From CAVVGZ01 sp963747965 (GTDB lineage Bacteria; Chloroflexota; Anaerolineae; Anaerolineales; Anaerolineaceae), in the NCBI GenBank assembly GCA_963747965.1, contig CAVVGZ010000004.1:558001-622000 (forward strand): 64,000 bases of DNA, in the 5' to 3' direction. The notes beneath the pieces are model-generated. The model was not told the origin of the DNA and ran no database searches. It worked only from the letters and a program-made list of their open reading frames with translations. This document shows positions 8,896 through 18,523 of the stretch, one piece after another. Numbering within the stretch: the stretch's first letter is position 1; every line of letters begins with the position of its first letter. Made by a program: the position numbers and the translations under genes.

Positions 8896-9459
8896 ATGTT
8901 AATCGATATCACCTTGAAAATGTCACCAAAAATGGTTGCGGATGCGCAAAAGAGAGAAAAGGGAGCCTTTGGTGGCCATATTGGAACCCATGTTGACATC
9001 ATGGATAAAGAGTTTCCATTAGAGTATGTTGAACGTCAGGGGATTGTGTTTGATGGGAGTGGTTGTTTGGAAAGGGATATTTCGGTAAAGGATATTGATT
9101 TAAGGTTGGTACAACAGGATATGTTTGTGGCATTTTTTACCGGGTTCATTGAAAAAGCAGGCTACGGCAGCACGAAATATATTTCGGAGCATCCCCAGCT
9201 GTCCAATGAATTGATTGATGCATTATTGTCCCGGCGCATATCCATGATCGGCGTCGATTTTGCCGGGATTAGAAGAGGGAGTGAACACGGCCTGAAAGAC
9301 CAGTATTGCGCTGACAACGGCGTATTCATAATTGAAAACCTGTGTAATCTTAACAAAATCCTTCTTGGGCAGCCTGACAGGCTCTTCCAGGCCAACACCT
9401 ACCCCGTGAATTTTGAGGGCGTAACAGGTCTTCCTTGCCGGGTTTTGGCGAAGGTGTAA
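8896..9459 (+). CDS. Cyclase-family metal-dependent hydrolase (kynurenine formamidase-like)
   Basis: Member of the cyclase/kynurenine-formamidase family, metal-dependent amide or ester hydrolases. The signature HxGTHxD appears as GGHIGTHVDIMD near residue 32, and the later segment with ENLCNLNKI and a Pro-containing tail fits the family. At 187 residues it is slightly short. GGGAGG precedes the ATG by about nine bases. No tryptophan-degradation genes are adjacent, so kynurenine is only one of many possible substrates. Confidence 0.75.
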   Translation: MLIDITLKMSPKMVADAQKREKGAFGGHIGTHVDIMDKEFPLEYVERQGIVFDGSGCLERDISVKDIDLRLVQQDMFVAFFTGFIEKAGYGSTKYISEHPQLSNELIDALLSRRISMIGVDFAGIRRGSEHGLKDQYCADNGVFIIENLCNLNKILLGQPDRLFQANTYPVNFEGVTGLPCRVLAKV

Positions 9460-9783
9460 ATCAAACCAGCGGCGTCCCTGATGAATCTTATAAAGATATC
9501 TCGAAAAATAGTTTGACTATAAATTTGAAGCGGAATAATCACCCAAACATCCATCAATGATTATCGAGCAACCCAGGAATCATCTCCCTCAAAATCCGAA
9601 ATAGCCGGTCAAACATCTGCATCATTATAGTTCGCAGACTGATGCTTCTGCTCAGGTCCTGTCAGGATTTTGCTTGTTTTTTCTATTAGAATCCTGTACA
9701 TTTATAAGTGGCAGCGGATAACGAAGCATTTCATTATTACCCTCAGCCACCATGTATTAAGGTTGGTAATAATCCTTTTGTGC
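9460..9783. other. Intergenic region, nothing recognised
   Basis: About 320 AT-rich bases between the cyclase-family gene and the next lipoprotein gene. No hairpin with T-tract, RNA gene or coding frame with a ribosome site was recognised. Confidence 0.4.
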
Positions 9784-10971
9784 ATGAGAGATGATAAGAT
9801 GGATGCCAAAAATATCACTCATTCTTTTGGTCCTGGATTTTTTCTCTTGTTATTGGCAGCATTTGCCTGTTCACTCCCGGGTCAACAGGATTCCCCTGGT
9901 ACCGAAAGGACACTGCAGGCCCGCGGACTCGCCCTGTCCCTCACCGAAACTACCGTGGCAGTTCAAGTTCCGCCTCCCCAGGAGCAGCCCCTGGTTGTGG
10001 AATCGTTGCCAGCCACCGCAGAGCCGCTGCCCACCCAAACCGGAACTTCAGCCCCTACACCAACCGCTACAGAAATTGTTCATTCACTGCAACCCCTGGA
10101 ACCCGGATGGGTTAACCGCTGGTTTAATGACACAAGTTCTAAGAATTCCGCCTCCGAAAAACACGCTCCGGGAGGGGATATTCTGGAGATCAACCTTTTC
10201 GAGCGTCCCTTCAGCCAGAATGAGATGGTCTACCGCCCTGACCTGGATATCCAGTACACGGAGCTATCCCTGGACTCCAACTTTTTCTATGTAAAGATCT
10301 TCCTTGCCGGGGGGCATCCGGAAAGTGGAGACCTCTCAAAGGCCGCCTACGGGGTGGAATTGGATTTGGATCTGGATGGGCGCGGGGATTATCTAATCTG
10401 GGCAACCGGTCCGTGTACCGCCGATTGGGATATTGGGGGTATGCTGGTATACGGGGATTCTAATAATGATGTCGGTGCCAGCCGTCCGGTTTTAGCCGAT
10501 GGGCCAAACAATGCTGACAGTTATGACCAGGTACTCTTCTCTCCCAATAACCTGCAGGATCCGGATGCAGCCTGGTGCCGGTTGATGTCTTCTACAGAGG
10601 TGCAGATCGCATTTAAGCAAAGCTTCGTCAGCAACCCGAAAAAATATCTATGGGGGGTTTGGGCGGATGACGGTGTGCGTGATCCAACCCGGATGGATTA
10701 CAATGACACCTTCACCCTAGAACTGGCTGGATCCCCGATAAAAAACACTGCCTACTATCCCCTTAAAGACTTGTACCAGGTTGATAACACCTGCCGGGAG
10801 AGTTACGGTTTTGAGCCGTCGGGGAATGAATACGGACTTTGCCCGCGCCCAAAAACTGCTCCAACCAATCCGCCTGAACCTACCGGTATACACAAACCCA
10901 GGGAAATGCCGACGCTTCCACCCACCGAGGTCATAACAATCCCTACGCTGCCCCCTACCAAGATTCCCTGA
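9784..10971 (+). CDS. Secreted lipoprotein of unknown function
   Basis: Not assigned to a named family. It starts with a hydrophobic segment ending in LLAAFAC, a lipobox-like site, then a Pro/Thr-rich spacer to about residue 95. The central beta-rich region contains Asp-rich turns (VELDLDLDGRGDYLIW) typical of exported calcium-binding folds. The tail is again Pro/Thr-rich (PTLPPTEVITIPTLPPT). Cysteines in the central domain could form disulfides. ATG 9784 and ATG 9799 are both plausible starts; the frame is open further upstream but that part is not protein-like. It is the first gene of a run of exported-protein genes on this strand. Confidence 0.6.
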   Translation: MRDDKMDAKNITHSFGPGFFLLLLAAFACSLPGQQDSPGTERTLQARGLALSLTETTVAVQVPPPQEQPLVVESLPATAEPLPTQTGTSAPTPTATEIVHSLQPLEPGWVNRWFNDTSSKNSASEKHAPGGDILEINLFERPFSQNEMVYRPDLDIQYTELSLDSNFFYVKIFLAGGHPESGDLSKAAYGVELDLDLDGRGDYLIWATGPCTADWDIGGMLVYGDSNNDVGASRPVLADGPNNADSYDQVLFSPNNLQDPDAAWCRLMSSTEVQIAFKQSFVSNPKKYLWGVWADDGVRDPTRMDYNDTFTLELAGSPIKNTAYYPLKDLYQVDNTCRESYGFEPSGNEYGLCPRPKTAPTNPPEPTGIHKPREMPTLPPTEVITIPTLPPTKIP

Positions 10972-11101
10972 TGATGAATTATTTTCTTGTGTCAGGTTAT
11001 TACAGGAATCCTGTAGAAAGCATCTCTCCGCTATAATTAAGATGCAAAAATATACCGATGTCAATCCATTATTCCCAATTTGATTCATTTGGACAAACGC
11101 C

Positions 11102-13663
11102 TTGAAACTGTTTTCCTTCATCTCCATCCTGGCTATTTTCCTCAATCATCTAAGCTGGGTTCCCTCCGCTCCGGTATCAAGTTCGCCGGAATCCAGTTCA
11201 ACCTCTCCCCTGGCAGGTCTTTCCTGGGAAAGGCTTGGCGGCTCCCTGGGTGGGTATGGTACCGGAATAGTTGTCCATCCGGATGACCCGGGAACATTCT
11301 ATTTAAGCGATAAGAACGCCGGGGTTTTTGTCAGTCGGGATGGAGGAAAAAATTGGGAAACCAGCAATAAAGGCATCCAGGTGCGTTCCGGCCAGTCTGG
11401 AGATCTCATCCCGGTAACCTGCCTGGCAATGGATCCCCACAATAAAAACCTCTGGGCTGGCACTGCCGACCCCGGCTCGGTTTACCGTTCCCAGGATGGC
11501 GGTGATACCTGGCAGCTGCGATCACGCGGGATAGCCGGGTATCCAGGTTTAACCATCCGCAGTATTACCATCTCTCCACTTGAGCCGGATGTCCTTTTTG
11601 CAGCTGCGGAGGTCAGTTCGACTGCCTGGAATTTTAAAGAGAAGAAGGGACTATTATTTGACCAGGCTAAAGGAATACTGTTTAAATCCACCGATGGAGG
11701 CAGCATGTGGCTGCCAGTCTGGCGTGGTGAAAGCCTGGCTAACAAAACCGTGATTGACCCGCAAAATCCGCTGGGGATTTTCCTGGCGACTGGCGCTTAT
11801 GACCGGGAAGCCGCTAATGCCCTCCCTGGGGGAGATACCCCCATCGAACAGATGGGAAGCCTCGGTGTACTGAGCTCAACAGATGGCGGGGCCACCTGGT
11901 CTCCTGCAAGCTCCGGACTCCAAAACATGCATATCCAATCCATTTCCATCCACGATCAAGAGGCCGGCATGCTGCTTGCTGGAGCCGGCAATCTTGCCTT
12001 CCCGGATGGAAGCGGGATTTACCGCACAATCAACGCCGGCAAGTCCTGGGAAAGGGTTGGGGGAATCGAAGGGGAGGTGATCACAGCCGTCCTTTTTTCC
12101 CCCACCGATCCCGACCTGGCGTATGCCGCCGGGCTGGAGCATCATTACTTCAGCAGCGACAGGGGGCAATCCTGGATAATTAGCGCCCCGGTAAATGGCA
12201 GCTCATGGGGTCCGGCGGGAATCCAGCCCGGCACCCCGCTGGTGCTCACTGCTGATCCCAAACATCCAAAAAGTCTCTATACACTCACTGACCTGGGTGG
12301 GATTTACCGTTCCGGGGATTATGGGCGCACCTGGGAGGAAATTGGAAACGGGTACAGTGGTGCCTCAATCCGTGCGCTATCAGTGGATCCAGACAATCCG
12401 GCTGTCGTGTATGCGCTTTCGGCGGGTGGGCCTTTCAAGAGTAGCGATGGTGGCATTACCTGGCAGGGAATCAACTCTTCGGAGTACCCCGTTACAAGAG
12501 GGGGATCCGTGATTGAGGTTAATCCTGATCAGACGGAAAAAATCTACCTGGCGGATGGCAGCACCGGTACGTTGCAGGTTAGTGACAATGCGGGGCAAAC
12601 ATGGATAAAAACTCTCGATCTGGGTGCGGATCTTGCCCAATTTGGAGCGAAAGACCATGGGGTGATGACGCTCGCCTTCAGCCCCGGCGGGGACTCTATC
12701 TTTGCCGGGACAGGCGTGCTGAGCTGTGTCCTGTCAGAGAAAAGCTGCCGGGTTCCGGTATTCTTGAGTGTGCTTAACTCCAATGATTCCGGCGCTAACT
12801 GGAAAGCGGTAGACGCCTGGCGTGTCAACGGTTTGACAGTTACTGACCTGGTAGTCAATCCTGAAAATCCGCAGCAGCTGTGGGCAGCCACCGGTGCCGG
12901 GTGGGTATTGGTGTCTCAGGATGGAGGGGAAAACTGGGCACCGCTCACAGAACAGCTGTATGCCCGCCATGTAACCGCCCTGGCTTTGCATCCAGAAAAC
13001 GATGACATCATTTATGCGGCCACCTATAATTACGGCGTCTTTATGTCAACCAACCAGGGCCAAACATGGCAGTGGAGGCGTCTTGGGATGGACCCTTACG
13101 AACCCATATCCTCCATTCTCATCGACCCGGTCCGTCCGAATGTGATGTATGCCGGCAGCCTGCAGCGGGGAATTTATCTCAGCGAGGATGGCGGAAAAAT
13201 CTGGCGGCTGATCAATAGCGGACTTTCCGTACGATCTATCCGCTCCCTGGCAATTTCTGCCGATGGCAAAACGCTTTACGCAGGGACAGATGGCGGCGGG
13301 GTCTTTCGCTTGAGCGCATTGAGCCCGCCGGAATGGCAGGCTCTGCAGCCGACCGCCACACCCATGCCAAGCGCAACTCCGTCGCCAACCCATACCCCAC
13401 AGCCAACAAAAACAATGCTTCCTTCCATGACAGCCGCTCCCACGCTTTCACTGCCAACCCCGACATCACTGCCAATCGCACCAACCTCCCGCACCTCCTG
13501 TCCCGGGAGCTTTTTCCCCATCCTGATGGTAACCGGCTGGATAACCGCAAAAAAGCTGGTCTCCATCAAAAAAACATATTCTTTAGAAACCACTCCCCAG
13601 GCAAAGATGCTGGTTTTTCTAATCACCGGATTCAATAATTGGTTATTGAAATGGAGCGAATAA
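11102..13663 (+). CDS. Exported Asp-box (BNR/VPS10-like) propeller protein 1
   Basis: An 853-residue exported protein made mainly of 13 Asp-box units of the form SxDxGxxW (for example VFVSRDGGKNWE, VYRSQDGGDTWQ, IYLSEDGGKIWR) over about residues 70-725. This predicts one or two seven- to ten-bladed beta propellers. A signal peptide of about 24 residues leads it. After the propeller a Pro/Thr/Ser spacer (about 735-798) runs to Cys800 in SCPGSFFPILMVTG, a hydrophobic stretch and basic residues, resembling a C-terminal surface-sorting signal. The start is TTG 11102, forced by a stop at 11081 and the lack of an ATG before the signal peptide. Asp-box propellers occur in sialidases and VPS10 receptors, but no sialidase catalytic residues were recognised. 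It is a tandem paralogue of the next gene. Confidence 0.75.
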   Translation: MKLFSFISILAIFLNHLSWVPSAPVSSSPESSSTSPLAGLSWERLGGSLGGYGTGIVVHPDDPGTFYLSDKNAGVFVSRDGGKNWETSNKGIQVRSGQSGDLIPVTCLAMDPHNKNLWAGTADPGSVYRSQDGGDTWQLRSRGIAGYPGLTIRSITISPLEPDVLFAAAEVSSTAWNFKEKKGLLFDQAKGILFKSTDGGSMWLPVWRGESLANKTVIDPQNPLGIFLATGAYDREAANALPGGDTPIEQMGSLGVLSSTDGGATWSPASSGLQNMHIQSISIHDQEAGMLLAGAGNLAFPDGSGIYRTINAGKSWERVGGIEGEVITAVLFSPTDPDLAYAAGLEHHYFSSDRGQSWIISAPVNGSSWGPAGIQPGTPLVLTADPKHPKSLYTLTDLGGIYRSGDYGRTWEEIGNGYSGASIRALSVDPDNPAVVYALSAGGPFKSSDGGITWQGINSSEYPVTRGGSVIEVNPDQTEKIYLADGSTGTLQVSDNAGQTWIKTLDLGADLAQFGAKDHGVMTLAFSPGGDSIFAGTGVLSCVLSEKSCRVPVFLSVLNSNDSGANWKAVDAWRVNGLTVTDLVVNPENPQQLWAATGAGWVLVSQDGGENWAPLTEQLYARHVTALALHPENDDIIYAATYNYGVFMSTNQGQTWQWRRLGMDPYEPISSILIDPVRPNVMYAGSLQRGIYLSEDGGKIWRLINSGLSVRSIRSLAISADGKTLYAGTDGGGVFRLSALSPPEWQALQPTATPMPSATPSPTHTPQPTKTMLPSMTAAPTLSLPTPTSLPIAPTSRTSCPGSFFPILMVTGWITAKKLVSIKKTYSLETTPQAKMLVFLITGFNNWLLKWSE

Positions 13664-13723
13664 AGGGATATTCTTAAGCTGAGTAAAATAATTCTTTTCT
13701 TATGGGGGCATAGGAGGGAGATT

Positions 13724-16687
13724 ATGAAGCTTTTATCATTTCTCAGGCGTTCAACTGCTGCATTCTTTATCCTGTTGTTTTCAACCTGCTTTCTGTTTTT
13801 CGCTCCACCGGCCTCAGCCCAGGAAGGGGATGAAGTATTGTTGTATTCCCAGGACTTTGAGAGCGGAAATCCAGACGACTGGGAATTTGAGCCGGGCTGG
13901 GAAATCGTCGAAATGGATGGGGGTCATGTGCTCAAAGGGGAAAGCCATCACTTCGCCTGGCCATTAACCGATTCCTGGCAGGATTACCGCCTGCGTTTCA
14001 GGGTGAAATTTGAAAATGACGCCGCTCTGCATGCCAATATCCGCTCCCAAATGCCCGTGCGATACTTCATCGGGATTGGAATTAACCACCTGTCCCTCAG
14101 CAAGCAGTTGAGCGGGGATATATTCAAGGATGGCCTTGTTCAACAGGGAGGTATCGGTGCTGGCTGGCACGATGTAGAAATATCTGCCTATGGCGATTTG
14201 CTCAGCCTCTCCCTGGATGGTGTTGAGCGTTTTGAATATAAGGATCCCGAGCCGCTTATGGCCGGCGGTTTCAGTTTTGAGTCCCTGACAGATGCCAGGG
14301 TCTGGCTGGATGATGTTGAAATCTGGGGACCTGCGCCGAAACCCACACCCACTGTCCCGCCGGAACACACCTGGATCCGCCTGGGAGGACCCATTGGCGG
14401 CCTCGGCTATGACATCCGTATGCACCCGGATAACCCGGATATGATGTTTGTAACCGATGCCATGGCGGGGGTTTTCATCAGCCAGGACGGCGGCCAAACC
14501 TGGGCAGCTACCAACCAGGGCATCTCCGCCCGCAGCGGTGAAACCGGCGATCTTATTCCTGTTTTCAGCCTGACAATTGATCCCGTCAACCCGCAAATAG
14601 TTTGGATTGGCATCCAGAACCAGAAAGGCATTTATAAATCGGAGGATAAAGGCCAGACCTGGACCAGGAAAGTCACCGGGATCACCGAGCAAAATCCCAC
14701 CTTCCGCGGATTCGGGGTGGACTGGCGCGATTCCAATATTGTTTATGCCGCCGCCGAAATCGGCAGCTGGGAATATTTTGGCGAAAGCCGGCCGGGACGC
14801 GAATTTGATAGGGTCGGCGGGGTTGTCTATAAAACCACCGACGGCGGGGAGAACTGGGTGCAGGTGTGGCGCGGTGACAACCTGGCACGCTATGTCCTGA
14901 TTGATCCGCGCAACCCCGATACGATCTATGTCTCCACCGGCATTTTCGACCGCGAGGCAGCCAACTCCAACCCCCAGACAGGCGAGCCGGGAGGGGTAGG
15001 CATCCTCAAGAGCACGGATGCCGGCAAAACCTGGCAGGCGCTTGACCAGAAAAACGGTTTAAACAACCTGTATGTTGGTTCTCTGTTTATGCACCCCCAA
15101 AACCCCGATATTCTAATTGCCGGCACCGGTAATGTCCAGTATAACGAGGGGCGAGGCGTATACATCAGCGAGGATGGCGGGGAAAGCTGGACACATACTC
15201 TCAAAGATCAGATGATTTCTTCAGTCGAGTTTGCAGCATCCGACCCAAAAATCGCCTATGCCGGCGGTTACAGTGCCATGTACCGCAGTAATGATGGCGG
15301 GTATTCCTGGAAAAAACTGCCCTTAATAGGTGGTAGTGAGGGATGGGGACCCGTTGGAACCCAGGCCGGGCATCCCATCGATTTCCAGGTAGACCCGCTT
15401 GATCCTGACAGGATTTTTGTCAACAATTATGGCGGCGGCAATTTCCTCAGCACCGACGGCGGCCAGACCTGGGCCATCGCCAGCAAAGGTTATACCGGGG
15501 CTCAGGTGCGGGATCTGGCGGTGAACCCCGCTGAACCCGCCCAGGTGATTGCTGCCGCCCGCAGCGGCATTTTCACCAGCTACAACGGCGGGGAGGATTG
15601 GACAGGACTGGCTTCGCCGCCTTTTTACCAGCTGGACTGGCACTCCGTCGCAGTCAATCCTGCAGATGGAAATACCATCCTGAGTGAACTGACCTGCCCG
15701 CGGGTTTTGGTAAGGAGCACAGATGGAGGGCAATCCTGGCAGCAGGTTGACCAGGCGCCTATGAAAATGGCCTGGAAGGATATTGTTTTTGCGCCATCCG
15801 ATCCCCAAATCGCCTATGCCGGAATAGCGGGTTGGTATTCCTGCGGTTCATTTGATGAGCAGCAGCCGGGCGGGGGAGTGTATCGCTCGGAGGATGGCGG
15901 AAAAACCTGGCAACCTGCCAATGATACCAACACATCCGATGCCGCCATCGCTAAACTCGCAGTGGATGCTGGTGATCCCCAGGTTGTCTATGCAGCATCC
16001 TTTAACAAGGGTTTATTAAAATCGAGCGATGGGGGAAATAACTGGGTCAGTCTCGAAGAGGGTCTCCCGCAGAGCAAGCAGCTTGCCTCCATTGCCCTGC
16101 ATCCCAGGGATGCAAACATATTGTTTGCCGGCAGTCTGAATGAAGGCCTGTATTCTTCATCAGATGCAGGCCAATCCTGGCAGCACGTATCAGCCGGGTT
16201 AAATCCCGAGGGTAAAATCCGTGAAATTCTCATTGATCAGAATGACCCGTCCAGGATGTACCTTGCCGATAACCGCAGCGGCGTCTACCTTTCTGAGGAT
16301 AAAGGCATAACCTGGATGCAGCTGCCTGCCGGGATGAACAATAAGGCAGTCGACGCCCTCGCCCTGTCCCATGACAGCCTGCACCTGTATGCTGCTACAG
16401 AGGGTGACGGGGTGTACCGCATGGATCTCAATGGGCTTCCCCCTCAGCCCGTGATAATCCAGCCCAGCCCAACCCCGCCGCCTACCAGCACCGCTGTGCC
16501 TCCCAGGCCAACCGCCATCCCGACAGTTCCCGCAACGGAAGCGCCTGCTGGAAAATCGGCAGGCGGCTGCCCCTCCAGTTTCCTGCCGTTGGCCCTGGTG
16601 CTGGGACTGCGCATCTATTTCCAAAAAACAAATTCGAGTGACCAGAATGAAGGCAAAGAATTTAACTCCCGCAAAGGAAAAGTTTAA
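13724..16687 (+). CDS. Exported Asp-box propeller protein 2 with N-terminal lectin-like domain
   Basis: A 987-residue paralogue of the preceding protein, again with 13 Asp-box units (for example VFISQDGGQTWA, VYRSEDGGKTWQ, LYSSSDAGQSWQ) from about residue 240. It differs by a clear Sec signal peptide ending near ASAQEGD and an added N-terminal jelly-roll-like domain (about 40-205, YSQDFESGNPDDWEFEPGW to RVWLDDVEIWG). That domain resembles LamG/DUF1080 carbohydrate-binding folds. A Pro/Thr spacer precedes Cys949 in GGCPSSFLPLALVLGL, a short hydrophobic stretch and a basic tail, mirroring paralogue 1. GGAGGGAG lies six bases before the ATG. The next gene starts inside its last 41 bases. Binding target unknown. 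Confidence 0.78.
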   Translation: MKLLSFLRRSTAAFFILLFSTCFLFFAPPASAQEGDEVLLYSQDFESGNPDDWEFEPGWEIVEMDGGHVLKGESHHFAWPLTDSWQDYRLRFRVKFENDAALHANIRSQMPVRYFIGIGINHLSLSKQLSGDIFKDGLVQQGGIGAGWHDVEISAYGDLLSLSLDGVERFEYKDPEPLMAGGFSFESLTDARVWLDDVEIWGPAPKPTPTVPPEHTWIRLGGPIGGLGYDIRMHPDNPDMMFVTDAMAGVFISQDGGQTWAATNQGISARSGETGDLIPVFSLTIDPVNPQIVWIGIQNQKGIYKSEDKGQTWTRKVTGITEQNPTFRGFGVDWRDSNIVYAAAEIGSWEYFGESRPGREFDRVGGVVYKTTDGGENWVQVWRGDNLARYVLIDPRNPDTIYVSTGIFDREAANSNPQTGEPGGVGILKSTDAGKTWQALDQKNGLNNLYVGSLFMHPQNPDILIAGTGNVQYNEGRGVYISEDGGESWTHTLKDQMISSVEFAASDPKIAYAGGYSAMYRSNDGGYSWKKLPLIGGSEGWGPVGTQAGHPIDFQVDPLDPDRIFVNNYGGGNFLSTDGGQTWAIASKGYTGAQVRDLAVNPAEPAQVIAAARSGIFTSYNGGEDWTGLASPPFYQLDWHSVAVNPADGNTILSELTCPRVLVRSTDGGQSWQQVDQAPMKMAWKDIVFAPSDPQIAYAGIAGWYSCGSFDEQQPGGGVYRSEDGGKTWQPANDTNTSDAAIAKLAVDAGDPQVVYAASFNKGLLKSSDGGNNWVSLEEGLPQSKQLASIALHPRDANILFAGSLNEGLYSSSDAGQSWQHVSAGLNPEGKIREILIDQNDPSRMYLADNRSGVYLSEDKGITWMQLPAGMNNKAVDALALSHDSLHLYAATEGDGVYRMDLNGLPPQPVIIQPSPTPPPTSTAVPPRPTAIPTVPATEAPAGKSAGGCPSSFLPLALVLGLRIYFQKTNSSDQNEGKEFNSRKGKV

Positions 16688-18443
16688 AATTGACCCGCCG
16701 CTGCGAATCCTGTCAGGGACAGCATACATCCTGGCGCTATACCTGTTGGCTGCATGTTCTCCCCTGGGCGGGGAACTTGCCACACCAGGTCTTAGCGCAA
16801 GCAGCCAGCCCACTGCAGCCAGCCCTCTAATCCAGGAAGTAAGCCCAGCTCTCCCGCCGGGGGTGATTTCCGGCACAGTGGCGGATGACCAGGGTCCTGT
16901 CACCGGGGCCACCGTTCGCATCCAGGCCACTGGTAATGAAACCCTTACCGATCAATCGGGCATCTTCAGTCTCTCTAACCTGGAGGACGGCAAGGTGGTT
17001 ACGGTCAGCGCCTGGAAGGAGGGCTATTACTGCGCCAGGGCGGAAGGGGTTGTACCCCCGACCGGGGAAGTCGGCCTCCAGCTGATTAAATACCAGACCA
17101 CGGATAATCCGGATTACGATTGGGTCCTGCCAGAGGGTCAAGGCTCGTGCTACTCCTGTAAACCGGCGGTTACCCAGGTGTGGCTGGATAATGATGCCCA
17201 CGGGAAATCATCCCGGAACCCTCGCTACTTGAGTATGTATTTTGGAAGGGACCTGGATGGCAACCAGAGCCCGCCAACCCGCTTTGTTAACAACCGTGAC
17301 TACGGGCTCGTCCCCATTCCCCCCGATTTGAGCCAGCCTTATTACGGACCCGGTTACAAACTGGATTTTCCCAATTCGGCCGGCAACTGCGCTGCCTGCC
17401 ATATTCCCGGGGCTGCCCTGGAGGACCCATACGGTATCAATCCCGAAACAGTCAGCGGAGTGGATACTTTCGGTATCCATTGTGACTTTTGCCATAAAAT
17501 AGCAGATGTACGCCTGGATGCGAGCAGTATGCCATTCCCCAATATGCCCGGTGTACTCTCAATGGATGTGCGGCGTCCCTTCCCGGAAGACCCCCTTAGG
17601 TACCAGCTGTTCTTTGGCACGTTTGATGACGATAATGTCCCCGCCGAAGATACCTACCTGCCATTGATCGAGGAGAGCCGGTTTTGCGCTCCCTGCCACT
17701 TTGGCGTATTCTGGGATACTGTTGTTTATAATTCTTATGGAGAATGGCTCGCAAGCCCTTACAGCGACCCGCAGACCGGGCAAACCTGCCAGCAGTGCCA
17801 CATGCCGGCTCCTACATTGCTTAATGGAAAAGAAATATCCAATGTGGCACCCGGCCTGGGTGGTGTGGAGCGCAATCCGCAGACCATCCATGCCCATACG
17901 TTCCCTGGTGCATCTAACGAAGTATTGCTGCAGAATGCCGTCACCATGAACGTCCAGACAACCCGCCAGGAAGATGCGCTTGTGGTGGATGTCAGCATCA
18001 GCAACAACCTCACCGGGCATCACGTACCAACCGACAGCCCCCTCCGGCAGTTGATCCTGTTGGTCAGTGCAACCGATAACCTGGGCAACGTGTTGGAACA
18101 GCTCGGAGGTCCGGTCATCCCGGAGTGGGGGGGAGTGGGCGACCCTGAGGATGGGTACTACGCCGGCCTGCCCGGCAAAGCTTACGCCAAGGTGCTCACC
18201 GAATTCTGGACGGAAATCTCTCCCAGCGGTGCTTACTGGAATCCGACCTATATCGAGAGCGACAACCGCCTGGCCGCTTTCGAGACAGACCGTACCCTGT
18301 ACCGATTTGCTTCGCCGGAAAAGGGTGAAATACAGGTTCAGGTATCCTTATATTACCGCCGGTCATTCAGGGAAATCAGTGATCAGAAAGGCTGGGATAT
18401 TCCCGATATCCTCATGGAGGATTACCAGATTGAACTGCATTAG
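16647..18443 (+). CDS. Multihaem c-type cytochrome lipoprotein with CxxCK motif
   Basis: Lipoprotein (lipobox LLAAC near residue 36) with a carboxypeptidase-regulatory-like beta domain (about 65-145, GTVADDQGPVTGATVRI). Five haem c sites follow: CYSCK (C168), CAACH (248), CDFCH (279), CAPCH (347) and CQQCH (381). A C-terminal beta domain contains LTGHHVPTD, similar to the GHxxPTG segment seen in other multihaem cytochromes. The first site ends in Lys, as in the catalytic haem of NrfA-type nitrite reductases. NrfA identity is not claimed because the other active-site residues were not located. It overlaps the propeller gene by 41 bases, suggesting coupled translation. ATG 16647 is chosen; GTG 16638 is also in frame. 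Confidence 0.82.
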   Translation: MKAKNLTPAKEKFKIDPPLRILSGTAYILALYLLAACSPLGGELATPGLSASSQPTAASPLIQEVSPALPPGVISGTVADDQGPVTGATVRIQATGNETLTDQSGIFSLSNLEDGKVVTVSAWKEGYYCARAEGVVPPTGEVGLQLIKYQTTDNPDYDWVLPEGQGSCYSCKPAVTQVWLDNDAHGKSSRNPRYLSMYFGRDLDGNQSPPTRFVNNRDYGLVPIPPDLSQPYYGPGYKLDFPNSAGNCAACHIPGAALEDPYGINPETVSGVDTFGIHCDFCHKIADVRLDASSMPFPNMPGVLSMDVRRPFPEDPLRYQLFFGTFDDDNVPAEDTYLPLIEESRFCAPCHFGVFWDTVVYNSYGEWLASPYSDPQTGQTCQQCHMPAPTLLNGKEISNVAPGLGGVERNPQTIHAHTFPGASNEVLLQNAVTMNVQTTRQEDALVVDVSISNNLTGHHVPTDSPLRQLILLVSATDNLGNVLEQLGGPVIPEWGGVGDPEDGYYAGLPGKAYAKVLTEFWTEISPSGAYWNPTYIESDNRLAAFETDRTLYRFASPEKGEIQVQVSLYYRRSFREISDQKGWDIPDILMEDYQIELH

Positions 18444-18523
18444 GGGTTTTGGTTTGAACCTTTATTAGAAAATCTCTGAAGACTGAATCCCCCGGTTAAG
18501 AACGAATAGATTGGTTTGCATGA

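Noticed and set aside
11102..16687. Sialidase assignment for the Asp-box proteins
   Set aside because: Asp boxes are structural. The arginine triad and catalytic Tyr/Glu/Asp of sialidases were not recognised.
16647..18443. Calling the cytochrome a nitrite reductase NrfA
   Set aside because: The site order resembles NrfA, but the total length, the added beta domains and the missing recognisable active-site Arg/Tyr/His context do not support it.
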